Source: Alteromonas macleodii
Lineage (GTDB): Bacteria > Pseudomonadota > Gammaproteobacteria > Enterobacterales > Alteromonadaceae
Direction of reading: 5' to 3'
DNA length: 64,000 bases
Assembly: GCF_903772925.1 (NCBI RefSeq)
Contig: NZ_LR812090.1
Span: forward strand, 810,629-874,628
Below are positions 19,140 through 27,650 of the stretch, piece after piece (position 1 is the first letter of the stretch; the number at the start of each line of letters is the position of its first letter). The position numbers were made by a program, and so were the translations under genes. A model generated the notes under the pieces. The model ran no database searches. It was not told where the DNA came from and worked only from the letters and a program-made list of their open reading frames with translations.

Positions 19140-19190
19140 TTATTGAGCCTAATAGTGTTATTGCGGTGGTAGAATTGGATTATCATAGCG

Positions 19191-21125
19191 TTATTCGCGT
19201 TCTTTTACGTTTACAGTAATCTGATTTAGCAGTTCATGCCACGGTAGTGGACAAGAAAGATAATAACCTTGCGCCCAATCGCACCCAAGGCTCTTTAAGT
19301 AAGCGAGCTGTGCTTCTGTCTCTACACCTTCCGCTATTACGCGAAGACCGTAGAGTTTGGCAAGATTTTGAATAATCATGACCATTTTACTACGCGACTT
19401 AGAAGCAGAGAAAAGATCGTTAACGAAGGAGCGATCTATCTTCAAGCAATTGGCGGGGTAGTGAATTAGCTGGCTGAAAGCTGTATAGCCTGTTCCAAAG
19501 TCATCAAGCGCTAAAGAAACGCCTAGCTCGTTTAATGCTTTAAGCGTTTCTAGGCAGGTCATGTCACCAGCAACAAACGCTGTTTCTGTTATCTCTAATT
19601 CAACGCGTTCAGGTGAAACATTGTTTTTCATTAAAAGCGCTTTAACTTGAGAAGGAAAATTTTCGTTATTGAGTTCTACACCAGATACGTTAATACACAT
19701 CTTCCCTTCGAAGGCGCAAGAGCTTTGTAATTGCGTTAGCGCATTTAACGCATTATCAATGACCCACAAATCGATTTCTTTAATAAGACCGGTAGATTCT
19801 GCAACGGGAATAAAGTCGTCAGGTCCAATACCCTTTAATTCTTCGTTTTGGCACCTAAGCAACGCTTCCACTGCGACAATAGCGTTATCTTTGCAATCAA
19901 ATATTGGCATGTATACCAGTGAAAATTGACTTTCACTGAGAGCCATTCTCAGCCCTTTTTCTATTTTTTGGCGTTGCTGCAACGCCATTGCTATATCCTT
20001 AGTGAAGAACCTGTAGCAGTTACGACCGTTATTTTTCGCATCATACATCGCCGCATCAGCATGTTGCAGCAATGTTGCTGGTTCGACTGCATCATCAGGG
20101 TAAACAGCTATACCTATACTGGCGTATACGTTATGAGAAACGCCGTCAACATCAAACCCATTGTCAAACACGCGTAAAATGCGTTCTGCGGCTTTGCTGG
20201 CATCTTGCGGTTTTTTCATATCAGGTAAAATTACGACGAATTCGTCCCCCGCTAGCCTGGCCAGACTATCTTTATTTGGCTTAAATAATTGGTCGCTAGG
20301 TCGAATGACTTCCCATAGCCGTTCACTAAATTCGAGTAGTAAGCGGTCTCCAGCCTCATGACCAAACTGGTCATTTACCTGTTTAAAATTATCAAGGTCG
20401 ATATAAAGTAGCCCTATGCGATTCTTGTCTTTTTTAGCACGACTGATCAAACGCTGAAGATTGTTTTTAAAATTCCAGCGATTAGGGAGGCCTGTCAATG
20501 TGTCGAAAAACGCCATTTGGCGGACATCGTCAGCATGAAGTTGAATGATGGTGCGATAGGCCTGTTCTTCTGAATAGAGCGCAGCTAAGCAAATAACGTT
20601 CAGTGCCAGCATGGTAAGAACAAAACGTATTGCCTCGACTAACGAGTAGCTAGTCATTAGTAAAAAAGACAGCGGCGTAAATAGCAAAAGCAGGCTAGCA
20701 ATTGTGAAAAAGGAAAAGATGACAACCGCAGGCCAAAAGCGATTAATAAAAAGGTTAATAGCCATAATTGGGTAAATCCACAGCATACCCGTATTGTCTT
20801 TTCCGCCAGTGATAAGCAATGAAATAGAAAGAAAACACAAAATACCGCTAAGCACGGTGGCAGCGCGCTCTACATTACCGGAGCGTTTTAGAATGTACAG
20901 GTTAATCAAACCGACAAACGCACAGCCTAATAGTAAGATACCTAGAAAGCGTGCGTTACTAATTAGATTAATGCTGCCTAAGGCTAGAAGAAACAGCACT
21001 CCAATGATGGTTAAGACTTGGCATAATCGATAGCGCCTGCGAAATCGGACGGCGACCATTTCTTGCTGACCCGTCGTTGAGTCATGAGTTTGAATTTGGT
21101 TCTCCAAAATACTATTTATATCCAT
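19191..21125 (-). CDS. Membrane-bound GGDEF-EAL protein
   Basis: 644 residues. After a short cytoplasmic tail come about five to six membrane helices (about 35-190). A GGDEF domain follows (about 205-370) with active-site loop LARLAGDEFVVILP (AGDEF, a tolerated variant), then an EAL domain (about 385-635) with VEALLRCQ, ELEITETAFV, LDDFGTGYTAFSQL and LKIDRSFVNDLFSA. Both catalytic signatures look intact, so it may make or break cyclic di-GMP; the net activity cannot be read from sequence. The membrane part resembles MASE-type sensors but I cannot assign the exact type. It is a single-gene unit 51 bp from the DUF3034-like gene. Confidence 0.9.
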   Translation of the reverse strand: MDINSILENQIQTHDSTTGQQEMVAVRFRRRYRLCQVLTIIGVLFLLALGSINLISNARFLGILLLGCAFVGLINLYILKRSGNVERAATVLSGILCFLSISLLITGGKDNTGMLWIYPIMAINLFINRFWPAVVIFSFFTIASLLLLFTPLSFLLMTSYSLVEAIRFVLTMLALNVICLAALYSEEQAYRTIIQLHADDVRQMAFFDTLTGLPNRWNFKNNLQRLISRAKKDKNRIGLLYIDLDNFKQVNDQFGHEAGDRLLLEFSERLWEVIRPSDQLFKPNKDSLARLAGDEFVVILPDMKKPQDASKAAERILRVFDNGFDVDGVSHNVYASIGIAVYPDDAVEPATLLQHADAAMYDAKNNGRNCYRFFTKDIAMALQQRQKIEKGLRMALSESQFSLVYMPIFDCKDNAIVAVEALLRCQNEELKGIGPDDFIPVAESTGLIKEIDLWVIDNALNALTQLQSSCAFEGKMCINVSGVELNNENFPSQVKALLMKNNVSPERVELEITETAFVAGDMTCLETLKALNELGVSLALDDFGTGYTAFSQLIHYPANCLKIDRSFVNDLFSASKSRSKMVMIIQNLAKLYGLRVIAEGVETEAQLAYLKSLGCDWAQGYYLSCPLPWHELLNQITVNVKERE

Positions 21126-21462
21126 CCAGTAAAAGGTTTTTACTTTTTTGGCGTTTAACCTAGGTTAGCCTGCTACCAATATATTGCCGTTCTTCGTAAA
21201 AGATAGACTACCTCACTAACCTATTCAATTATTCTTACAGATTATCACCTTGTCGCTTAGTTATTGATTGATATTAGGTATTTCTAATTTTTGTGTGTTT
21301 GGAAAATAAGCAGAAATAAGCCCTAACTTGTAAGGATTCATCACAGTTTCAAAAATATTTTGAAACTGATTCAGCTATTAGAGGGCTTATCATTGAAAAG
21401 GTGAATCAATACCATACGCACAACTTTTAGATTGTTCCCATTTATATATTGAGGAGTTAGTT
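21126..21462. promoter_or_regulatory. Divergent region with 25-bp palindrome upstream of nitroreductase gene
   Basis: 337 bp between divergent genes. A perfect inverted repeat, CAGTTTCAAAA-ATA-TTTTGAAACTG, occupies 21344-21368, about 95 bp before the nitroreductase start. Its symmetry and lack of a T run suggest an operator for a dimeric repressor rather than a terminator. The regulator is unknown. Promoters for both flanking genes should lie here. Confidence 0.5.
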
Positions 21463-22119
21463 GTGTCTCATCCAATTATCGAAGATTTAAACAAGCGTTA
21501 TACAGTTAAGAAGTACGATGCTAACAAACGCATTTCAGCTGACGACCTTGCTACCATTCTTGAAGCTTTGCGTCTATCAGCGTCTTCTATCAACTCTCAG
21601 CCTTGGAAGTTTGTTGTAGTAGAAAGCGACGAAGCGAAACAGCGTCTACACGATAGCTTTGAAAATAAGCATCAGTTTAACCAGCTTCACGCGAAAGAAG
21701 CGTCGCATACTATTTTGTTTGCTTACGACCCTAAATTCACTAAAGAAAAGTTTGTTAAACGTGTAGATGCAGAAGTCGCTTCTGGTCATTTACCTGAAGA
21801 TATGCGTGAAAACTTTATGGGTGCTTATGCCTTCGCTGAAGCGAATACCGATGAAAATGGTAACAACGCAGCATGGACTAAAGCGCAGGTTTATCTTGCA
21901 CTTGGAAATGCAATGCACACGTTGGCTCGTTTGGGTATCGCCTCTACACCGATGGAAGGTGTGGATCCTGATTTGCTTGGCGAACTATTCAAAGACGAAC
22001 TAGACGGCCACGTTTGTGAAGTGGCATTGGCTATGGGCTACCCTGATACCGAGCAAGACTGGAACCACGGCCTACCTAAGGCCCGATTGCCAAAAGATGA
22101 CGTAATTGCAGTGGTTTAA
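21463..22119 (+). CDS. NfsB-like NAD(P)H nitroreductase family protein (GTG start)
   Basis: 218 residues, FMN-dependent nitroreductase fold. It begins MSHPIIEDLNKRYTVKKYDA, then LRLSASSINSQPWKFVVVES (the flavin-binding S-x-x-N-x-Q-P-W motif) and WTKAQVYLALGNAMHTLARL. The GTG start at 21463 has a strong GAGGAG upstream. Substrates of this family include nitroaromatics and quinones; the natural one is unknown. It is monocistronic, between a palindromic candidate operator and a terminator. Confidence 0.9.
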   Translation: MSHPIIEDLNKRYTVKKYDANKRISADDLATILEALRLSASSINSQPWKFVVVESDEAKQRLHDSFENKHQFNQLHAKEASHTILFAYDPKFTKEKFVKRVDAEVASGHLPEDMRENFMGAYAFAEANTDENGNNAAWTKAQVYLALGNAMHTLARLGIASTPMEGVDPDLLGELFKDELDGHVCEVALAMGYPDTEQDWNHGLPKARLPKDDVIAVV

Positions 22120-22160
22120 CCCTCTTATAGAACAGCCAGCTGTTTTAAGTATGAAATGTG

Positions 22161-22193
22161 AAAGAGCGCCTTTAACGGCGCTCTTTTATTTTT
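22161..22193 (+). terminator. Intrinsic terminator after nitroreductase gene
   Basis: Stem AAAGAGCGCC (22161-22170) with GGCGCTCTTT (22177-22186), a 6-nt loop, then a T-rich run to about 22193. Confidence 0.9.
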
Positions 22194-22288
22194 AAGACTC
22201 GTGCAAACTAGCGTTGAAAATAATCTGTCCGCCCCCATCTCACTCGCTTGACTGAAATAGTATTATTAATAAAACCAGCCTAAATATC

Positions 22289-22666
22289 GTGCGCGCTTTT
22301 ATAAAACGCTATAGCCCTTCTTCATTTACGCCGTTTCTTGTGGCGTGGGTATTGTCGTATCTAATTGTTAGTACGGGTTTTCAGACACCTGATGTAGCGA
22401 ATAATGCTGAAGTTACGTCGCAGTCTCCACTGGCCAAGTTTGTTCACAGCACGCAAAGCTACTCTCTTAGGTTTAGCACAACTAAACTAACCGATGATAA
22501 AGGCGAAAAGCTTACCGACGCAGAGCCGCCAGGTTTAATATCGGCATCGCTAAACTTTGCCTTCTACAAAGCGTCATCCACCAAGGTGCCATCAGCAGGC
22601 CCTTTCTTTACTGATAAAACGTGGGTAAAAGCGAGCCCTAGAGGTCCACCTACCATCCTGAGTTAA
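22289..22666 (+). CDS. Candidate translation-arrest leader peptide controlling secDF
   Basis: 125 residues from a GTG at 22289; no clear ribosome binding site, so the start is uncertain. No protein family is recognised. It has a basic N-terminus, one hydrophobic segment (about 14-30, TPFLVAWVLSYLIVSTG), a polar middle, and the C-terminal sequence FFTDKTWVKASPRGPPTILS. The pattern F-x4-W-V-x4-R-G-P-P resembles the SecM arrest region (F-x4-W-I ... R-A-G-P) and the RAPP motif of newer arrest peptides. It ends 83 bp before the fused secDF gene on the same strand, as vemP precedes secDF2 in Vibrio. Bases 22655-22663, just past the motif, can pair with the secDF ribosome binding site. The arrest role is inference. 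Confidence 0.72.
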   Translation: MRAFIKRYSPSSFTPFLVAWVLSYLIVSTGFQTPDVANNAEVTSQSPLAKFVHSTQSYSLRFSTTKLTDDKGEKLTDAEPPGLISASLNFAFYKASSTKVPSAGPFFTDKTWVKASPRGPPTILS

Positions 22667-22744
22667 CCCCTTTACACGCGCTAACGTGAAAGCAAAGCTT
22701 CTTTGCTTCTCATTCAAGCGTTTTAAAACTTAATTATTCAGGAT
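22655..22744 (+). promoter_or_regulatory. Candidate mRNA switch sequestering the secDF ribosome binding site
   Basis: The last sense codons of the leader ORF (ATCCTGAGT, 22655-22663) are complementary over 9 bp, with one G-U pair, to 22736-22744 (ATTCAGGAT), which contains the AGGA ribosome binding site of secDF (ATG at 22750). Between them a perfect 8-bp hairpin AAGCAAAG-CTT-CTTTGCTT lies at 22690-22708. A ribosome halted on the R-G-P-P codons (22640-22651) would cover about as far as 22660-22663 and keep the outer helix open. Pairings are read directly; the switch is inferred. Confidence 0.6.
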
Positions 22745-22749
22745 TTAAA

Positions 22750-25326
22750 ATGACACGATTTTCATTTCGTGGCTTTGTGTATGTGCTCATCGTTATACTC
22801 GGTTTACTGAGCGCTGCGCCCAATATATTGCCACAATCAGTTAAACAGCAGTTACCCACTTGGTACACTACTAGCACGCTCTCATTAGGCTTAGATTTAC
22901 AGGGTGGTTCGCATCTGCTCTTAGCAGCAGACACCGACGCATTGTTCAAGAAGCAACTGAGCAGTTTTTCCAGCGATGTACTTAGCGAATTACGTACTCA
23001 AAACGTACGCTATACCAGAACATCTCACTCGCTTTCTTCAAAGACGAGTAGTGAAGATAATGCTGGAAGCGTTGTATTTACCTTGCGCAATGTCGACGAT
23101 GCTAGAAAGGTTAAAGATGTTGCTTATCAAGTTTCCGCTCAACCGAACGGAGCAAGTGCACTTGATGTTGCAATAAAGCAAAACACCGTCACTCTTACAC
23201 TAAACGAACTCTATTCAGAGCAATTGGTTAAAGATACGTTAAGCCGAAGTGTTGAGGTAGTTCGGAAGCGTTTGAACGAAACCGGGCTTACCGAGCCCAG
23301 TGTTACCTTGCAGGGTAAAGACGCGATTTTAGTTCAGATGCCAGGTATGTCCGACCCCACCCAGGTTAAAAAGCTACTGGGTACTACAGCACAAATGACC
23401 TTTCATTGGGCTGCAAACAGCCGCTCAGAACAAGTAATGAGCAAGCAGGATGGGGCGGGTAATTCCTATCGCTTGGAACAAAAAGTGGCGCTAGAAGGCG
23501 AACATATCACTGACGCGGCCGGTGTTTTAAGTAGCGAAACCGGTCAGCCTGTAGTGACCTTTCGTTTAGACAGTGCCGGTGCTAAGCAGTTTGCCACTAT
23601 GACCCGCGACAATATTGGCCGCGTGCTCGCTATTGTTCTTGACGACAAAGTGGTAACCGCCCCGGTTATTAACAGCGTGATCCCAGGCGGACGAGGAGAA
23701 ATTACCGGTAACTTTACGTTGCCCGAGGCAGGTAATACCGCATTAATGCTTCGCACCGGTGCGTTACCTGTGCCCCTTGATATTATAGAAGAACGTACGG
23801 TTGGGCCTGATTTAGGTAGCGACGCTATTCAAACCGGTGTAGAAAGCGGTATAGCAGGTGCGTTGCTAGTTTTAGCATTTATGGTAGCGATTTATGGCAG
23901 ATGGGGGGCTATTGCAAGCTTTGCTCTGTGCATCAACATGGCATTGGTGTTTGGTGCGTTAACCTTATTTGGCGCAACACTCACATTACCTGGCATTGCA
24001 GGCTTGATTCTGACTATGGGCATGGCGGTAGATGCAAACATTTTAATTAATGAACGTATACGTGAGGAAAGTAAAAAAGGCCGCCCTGCAGCCAGTGCAA
24101 TCGAAGTGGGCTTTGAAAAAGCATTCGCAACAATAGTAGATTCAAACTTCACTACGCTTATAGCGGTGAGCTTGCTGTTTATGTTTGGTAGTGGGCCTAT
24201 CAAAGGGTTTGCTATCACCATTGCCCTTGGGCTTGTATCTTCAGTATTTACTGCGGTTGCCTTAACTAAAATGCTTATGCTTAGAGTGGTTAAGTCGAAG
24301 CAAAAAAATACGCAAGATCGCGCGCAGCAGCGCCTGCCACTACGCTTCTCATCACCGCTACTGCGCTTGAGCGATAAGCTAAGCGGTATTAATTTTCTGG
24401 CTAAACGCAAAGTTGCATTAACTATTTCGGTAGTACTAACTGTGCTCTCAATCGGATTATTTGCCAAACCAGGTTTACATTATGGTGTCGACTTTACCGG
24501 GGGCACCATGATTGAGCTGACCGCGCCAACGCTCTCGACTGATGAGTTACGAGATGTCATTGAAAGTAATGGCTTTGATCAGGTAGCCATTCAAGAATAT
24601 GGCAGTGAGCATCACTATTTATTGCGCGCTCCTGTTCTCGATAGCAATGAGGAGCTTGATATTAGCAATGCAAAGCAGACTGACGCACTAAAACGTGCGA
24701 TTTCACAGGCTGACGACCAGGTAAGTTTTGATAAAGTTGATATGGTTGGACCGAAAGTCAGCGGAGGTTTCGCGGAGCTATCTATTCTTGCGCTGCTTAT
24801 AGCCGGTGGTGGCATGTTGGTTTACTTATGGGCGCGTTTTGAAGCGCATTTCGCGACGGCAGCACTGCTTACCGTGTTACTGGATTTAACCAAAACCATA
24901 GGCTTTTTCGCGTTAACCGGTATCGAGTTTAACTTAACCGCAGTGGCAGCGTTATTGGCGCTTATTGGTTATTCAATAAACGATAAAGTAGTGGTGCTTG
25001 ATCGTATCCGCGAACTCTTACGTTTAGACCCAACCAAACCTTTAGCAAACACCATCAACGAAGCGGTGAATAGCACATTAAGTCGAACGGTATTTACGTC
25101 CGTCACCACGCTGTTAGCGCTGCTTCCAATGGCTTTATTTGGTGGTGACGCAGTAGAAAGTTTTGCAGTGCCTATGGTTTTTGCTGTGGTAATTGGCACG
25201 TCTTCGACCTTGTTTATAACCTCTACATTATTGTACCTATTGGGCAGTAGAAGGGAGAAACAGGGCAAAGCACAGTTAAAGCCCACTGCCGAAGAAATTA
25301 AGGCTTCGTTGTCGCACATCCCTTAG
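22750..25326 (+). CDS. secDF: Fused SecDF protein-export membrane protein
   Basis: 858 residues joining SecD (about 1-520) and SecF (about 545-840) in one chain. SecD motifs include LGLDLQGGSHLLL (D1), the large periplasmic region, and GIAGLILTMGMAVDANILIN (TM4 with the functional Asp). SecF motifs include GLHYGVDFTGGTMIEL, VGPKVSGGFAEL and LLALIGYSINDKVVVLDRIR. SecDF uses the proton or sodium gradient to help pull secreted proteins through SecYEG. Most gammaproteobacteria carry separate secD and secF beside yajC. A fused copy with no yajC or tgt next to it is likely a second, regulated set. It follows the candidate arrest peptide. Confidence 0.93.
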   Translation: MTRFSFRGFVYVLIVILGLLSAAPNILPQSVKQQLPTWYTTSTLSLGLDLQGGSHLLLAADTDALFKKQLSSFSSDVLSELRTQNVRYTRTSHSLSSKTSSEDNAGSVVFTLRNVDDARKVKDVAYQVSAQPNGASALDVAIKQNTVTLTLNELYSEQLVKDTLSRSVEVVRKRLNETGLTEPSVTLQGKDAILVQMPGMSDPTQVKKLLGTTAQMTFHWAANSRSEQVMSKQDGAGNSYRLEQKVALEGEHITDAAGVLSSETGQPVVTFRLDSAGAKQFATMTRDNIGRVLAIVLDDKVVTAPVINSVIPGGRGEITGNFTLPEAGNTALMLRTGALPVPLDIIEERTVGPDLGSDAIQTGVESGIAGALLVLAFMVAIYGRWGAIASFALCINMALVFGALTLFGATLTLPGIAGLILTMGMAVDANILINERIREESKKGRPAASAIEVGFEKAFATIVDSNFTTLIAVSLLFMFGSGPIKGFAITIALGLVSSVFTAVALTKMLMLRVVKSKQKNTQDRAQQRLPLRFSSPLLRLSDKLSGINFLAKRKVALTISVVLTVLSIGLFAKPGLHYGVDFTGGTMIELTAPTLSTDELRDVIESNGFDQVAIQEYGSEHHYLLRAPVLDSNEELDISNAKQTDALKRAISQADDQVSFDKVDMVGPKVSGGFAELSILALLIAGGGMLVYLWARFEAHFATAALLTVLLDLTKTIGFFALTGIEFNLTAVAALLALIGYSINDKVVVLDRIRELLRLDPTKPLANTINEAVNSTLSRTVFTSVTTLLALLPMALFGGDAVESFAVPMVFAVVIGTSSTLFITSTLLYLLGSRREKQGKAQLKPTAEEIKASLSHIP

Positions 25327-25357
25327 GCGACACGAGTTCCTTAACTTTATTACCCTG

Positions 25358-25397
25358 CCGCGTTTTTGTACCTCAATACTTTGGTAAGAAAACGCGG
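25358..25397. other. Inverted repeat between secDF and the antiporter gene
   Basis: CCGCGTTTT (25358-25366) pairs with AAAACGCGG (25389-25397), and an inner TACC/GGTA pair extends the fold. There is no clear T run, so it may be a weak terminator, an mRNA-end stabiliser or a regulatory site. Confidence 0.4.
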
Positions 25398-25480
25398 TAA
25401 GGTAGCAGTATTAACAGGAACCCTTGATGCGTACTTCCAGTTTTGCGTAAGCATGCATCAGTGGCAATAAGGAACGTATA

Positions 25481-26944
25481 ATGTTTGCAGTTGATCACAT
25501 TATTTTACTTAGCGCAGTGCTGGCCATTTTAGGTGTGCTGGCCAGTAAGCTGTCTCCGCGCTTTGGCGTACCTGTATTGGTGCTATTCCTTGGCGTTGGT
25601 ATGCTGGCTGGTGAAGATGGGATTGGCCGAATTTTCTTTGATAATGCCGATGCCGCCCATGCGATAGGTACATTTGCTCTCATCCTTATTCTATTTGATG
25701 GCGGACTGCAAACATCTAAAAAGTCCATACTTCAAGCATGGAAGCCAGCGGCTTTGCTCGCCACCTTTGGCGTTGTGGGGACAGCGGTGCTTACCGGTGT
25801 GGCGGCCATGATTATCCTTGATTTACCGCTTTATAAAGGTTTATTGCTTGGCGCTATTGTGGGGTCAACCGATGCTGCGGCGGTATTTTCGGTTTTGCGC
25901 AATGCAGGTATACGCATTCCCGCTAAGATAAAGTCGACGCTAGAGCTTGAAAGTGCGTCGAACGATCCTATGGCCATATTCCTCACTATTGGCCTTATTA
26001 CGCTTATTCAAGATAGCACGACTAAACCCTTGGATTTGCTCTCTTTATTTGCTAGCCAAATGGGCGTTGGCGCAGCAGTTGGCCTTGCAATAGGCGGTAT
26101 TGCTGTGTGGCTTTTTAGGCGTGTAACTTTAATGGCCATAGGCTTGTACCCGGTATTTGTGATGTTATTTGGGGTATTGTCTTTTGGTTTAGCAGCAAAC
26201 TTAAATGGCAGTGGATTCTTGGCTACTTTTATTACGGGCGTCATCGTGGGGAACAGCCGCTTTGCATATCAGCGTAATACCTTTGTGTTTCTCGACGGGT
26301 TGGCTTGGTTGGGGCAAATTGCCATGTTCGTTATCCTCGGCTTGCTCGTTACACCCACCGAGCTTTTCGTAAACTGGAAGGAAGGCTTACTTATTGCGTT
26401 TGTGCTTATCTTTGTTGCGCGCCCGCTGGTGGTTATGCCTATTTTGCTGCTCTCGAAGTTCTCGTTTAAAGCATCGCTCCTTATATCATGGGTGGGTTTG
26501 CGAGGTTCGGTGCCAATTATTTTAGCTATTTTCCCGCTGATATTTGGTATGCCTTACGCTGAGCTTATTTTCAATGTGGTGTTCTTTATTGTGCTTATCT
26601 CCGCCTTGTTGCAGGGCTCAACCTTACCTTTCGCAGCGCGCAAGTTAGGTTTAGTGCTAAATGATGAAGTAAAGGAATCGAGTACGCTAGAAATTGTTAA
26701 AGTTGCCAAAAGTAAGCGCGAACTTATAGAGATAGAAGTATCTAAGTTATCGCCGGCTTTGAACAAAACCATCAGTGAAATATCGCTTCCTGACAATACG
26801 GTAGTGGCGATGATTGCCCGTGGTGAACAAACTCTTATACCTAAAGGCAGCACCAAAATAGAATCGGGTGATCAAATATTTATTATCACTAAACTGCTAG
26901 ATAAAAACGCCGTTGAACAATGCTTTTATAACGAGCAGGAATAG
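25481..26944 (+). CDS. CPA1-family potassium/proton antiporter with RCK_C domain
   Basis: 487 residues. About 12-13 membrane helices fill residues 5-395, with the exchanger motifs VGSTDAAAVFSVLRNAGIRI and LELESASNDPMAIFLTIGLI (the conserved N-D pair) and SWVGLRGSVPIILAIFPL. A cytoplasmic RCK_C/TrkA_C regulatory domain follows (about 405-485, ELIEIEVSKLSPALNKTISE ... SGDQIFIITK). This matches the NhaP2/CvrA (YcgO) group of K+(Na+)/H+ antiporters, though it is shorter than the roughly 575-residue enterobacterial form and lacks the extra C-terminal domain. It exports cations in exchange for protons; the exact ion is inferred. Confidence 0.88.
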   Translation: MFAVDHIILLSAVLAILGVLASKLSPRFGVPVLVLFLGVGMLAGEDGIGRIFFDNADAAHAIGTFALILILFDGGLQTSKKSILQAWKPAALLATFGVVGTAVLTGVAAMIILDLPLYKGLLLGAIVGSTDAAAVFSVLRNAGIRIPAKIKSTLELESASNDPMAIFLTIGLITLIQDSTTKPLDLLSLFASQMGVGAAVGLAIGGIAVWLFRRVTLMAIGLYPVFVMLFGVLSFGLAANLNGSGFLATFITGVIVGNSRFAYQRNTFVFLDGLAWLGQIAMFVILGLLVTPTELFVNWKEGLLIAFVLIFVARPLVVMPILLLSKFSFKASLLISWVGLRGSVPIILAIFPLIFGMPYAELIFNVVFFIVLISALLQGSTLPFAARKLGLVLNDEVKESSTLEIVKVAKSKRELIEIEVSKLSPALNKTISEISLPDNTVVAMIARGEQTLIPKGSTKIESGDQIFIITKLLDKNAVEQCFYNEQE

Positions 26945-26968
26945 GGTGCTATTGTAGGGCACTTCATG

Positions 26969-26974
26969 TAGAAT
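26969..26974 (+). promoter_or_regulatory. Candidate -10 element of rnpB
   Basis: TAGAAT at 26969-26974 is followed by a GC-rich discriminator (GCGCCGCGG), typical of stable-RNA promoters, and places transcription start at about 26981. No convincing -35 is visible. Confidence 0.5.
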
Positions 26975-26981
26975 GCGCCGC

Positions 26982-27332
26982 GGAGTTGGCCAGGCAATCG
27001 CCGCTTTCGTAAGAAAGGGGAGGAAAGTCCGGGCTCCAAAGGGCAGGGTGCCAGATAACGTCTGGGCGGCGTGAGCCGACGACAAGTGCAGCAGAGAGAA
27101 GACCGCCTAAGCATGTTTACATGCCGGTAAGGCTGAAAGGGTGCGGTAAGAGCGCACCGCACCTCTGGTAACAGAGTGTGGCAAGGTAAACTCCACCCGG
27201 AGCAAGACCAAATAGGATCCCTTAACGTGTGGCCCGCATGGGGATCGGGTAGGTTGCTTGAATCAGTGAGCGATTGCTGATCTAGAGGAATGGTTGCCCA
27301 CGACAGAACCCGGCTTACGGCCAACTCCACTC
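26982..27332 (+). ncRNA. rnpB: RNase P RNA (catalytic RNA subunit)
   Basis: About 350 nt with the hallmark bacterial type A RNase P features: 5' GGAGTTGGCCAGGCAATCGC, the universally conserved GAGGAAAGTCCGGGCTCC near 27020, AAAGGGTGCGGTAAGAGCGC (P11-P12 region), GGCAAGGTAAACTCCACC, AGAGGAATGGTTGCCC and the 3' strand ACAGAACCCGGCTTACGGCC pairing back to the 5' end (P1 is GGAGTTGGCC with GGCCAACTCC). The RNA removes 5' leaders from tRNA precursors together with RnpA. Its last 22-23 nt are duplicated at 30491-30513, marking it as an integration site. Ends are set by P1 pairing and are accurate to a few bases. Confidence 0.96.
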
Positions 27333-27333
27333 T
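27311..27333 (+). repeat. attL-like copy of the rnpB 3' end
   Basis: Twenty-three bases beginning CGGCTTACGGCC and ending ACTCCACTCT, the 3' end of rnpB, are repeated exactly in the same orientation at 30491-30513. Flanking bases on both sides differ. A direct duplication of the 3' end of a stable RNA gene is the usual trace of site-specific integration. Confidence 0.8.
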
Positions 27334-27650
27334 AATTCGAAAATCTATGTTTATTAGTGCTTTGCTGGTAAGTATAGAATGCTCTAAGCCTCATTGTCGC
27401 AGAGGCGTCACACATCATGTCACACTTATCAGTTCCACACACTATACAGCGTGGAAAGACTTATCATTTTAATTTACGCCACAAATTACCTAACTGTTTG
27501 TAGGTCGCCTCGTACTAGTTGTCGAGTTGAAGCATTTGAACTAGAGAGTACGATTTTAGGTAATATAAAATCGCAGGGGAGTAGAGAGCGTATGCAAAAA
27601 GAATCACTTGATTAAGGGAGACTGAGAGGCTTAGACAAAGATCTATCAAA
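27334..27650. other. Island left edge without a supported gene
   Basis: 317 bp of AT-rich sequence just inside the rnpB direct repeat. Short ORFs here show no family features, and no integrase or excisionase remnant was recognised. A small hairpin, GCCTC...GAGGC, lies near 27390-27410. The native rnpB terminator would have been pushed to the far side of the insertion. Confidence 0.4.

Noticed and set aside
22690..22708. Hairpin AAGCAAAG-CTT-CTTTGCTT read as a terminator before secDF
   Set aside because: No T run follows (CTCATTC). It is better explained as the inner hairpin of the leader fold.
27290..27615. Short plus-strand ORFs over the rnpB end and the island left edge
   Set aside because: One reads through the structural RNA. 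None resembles an integrase, excisionase or toxin.
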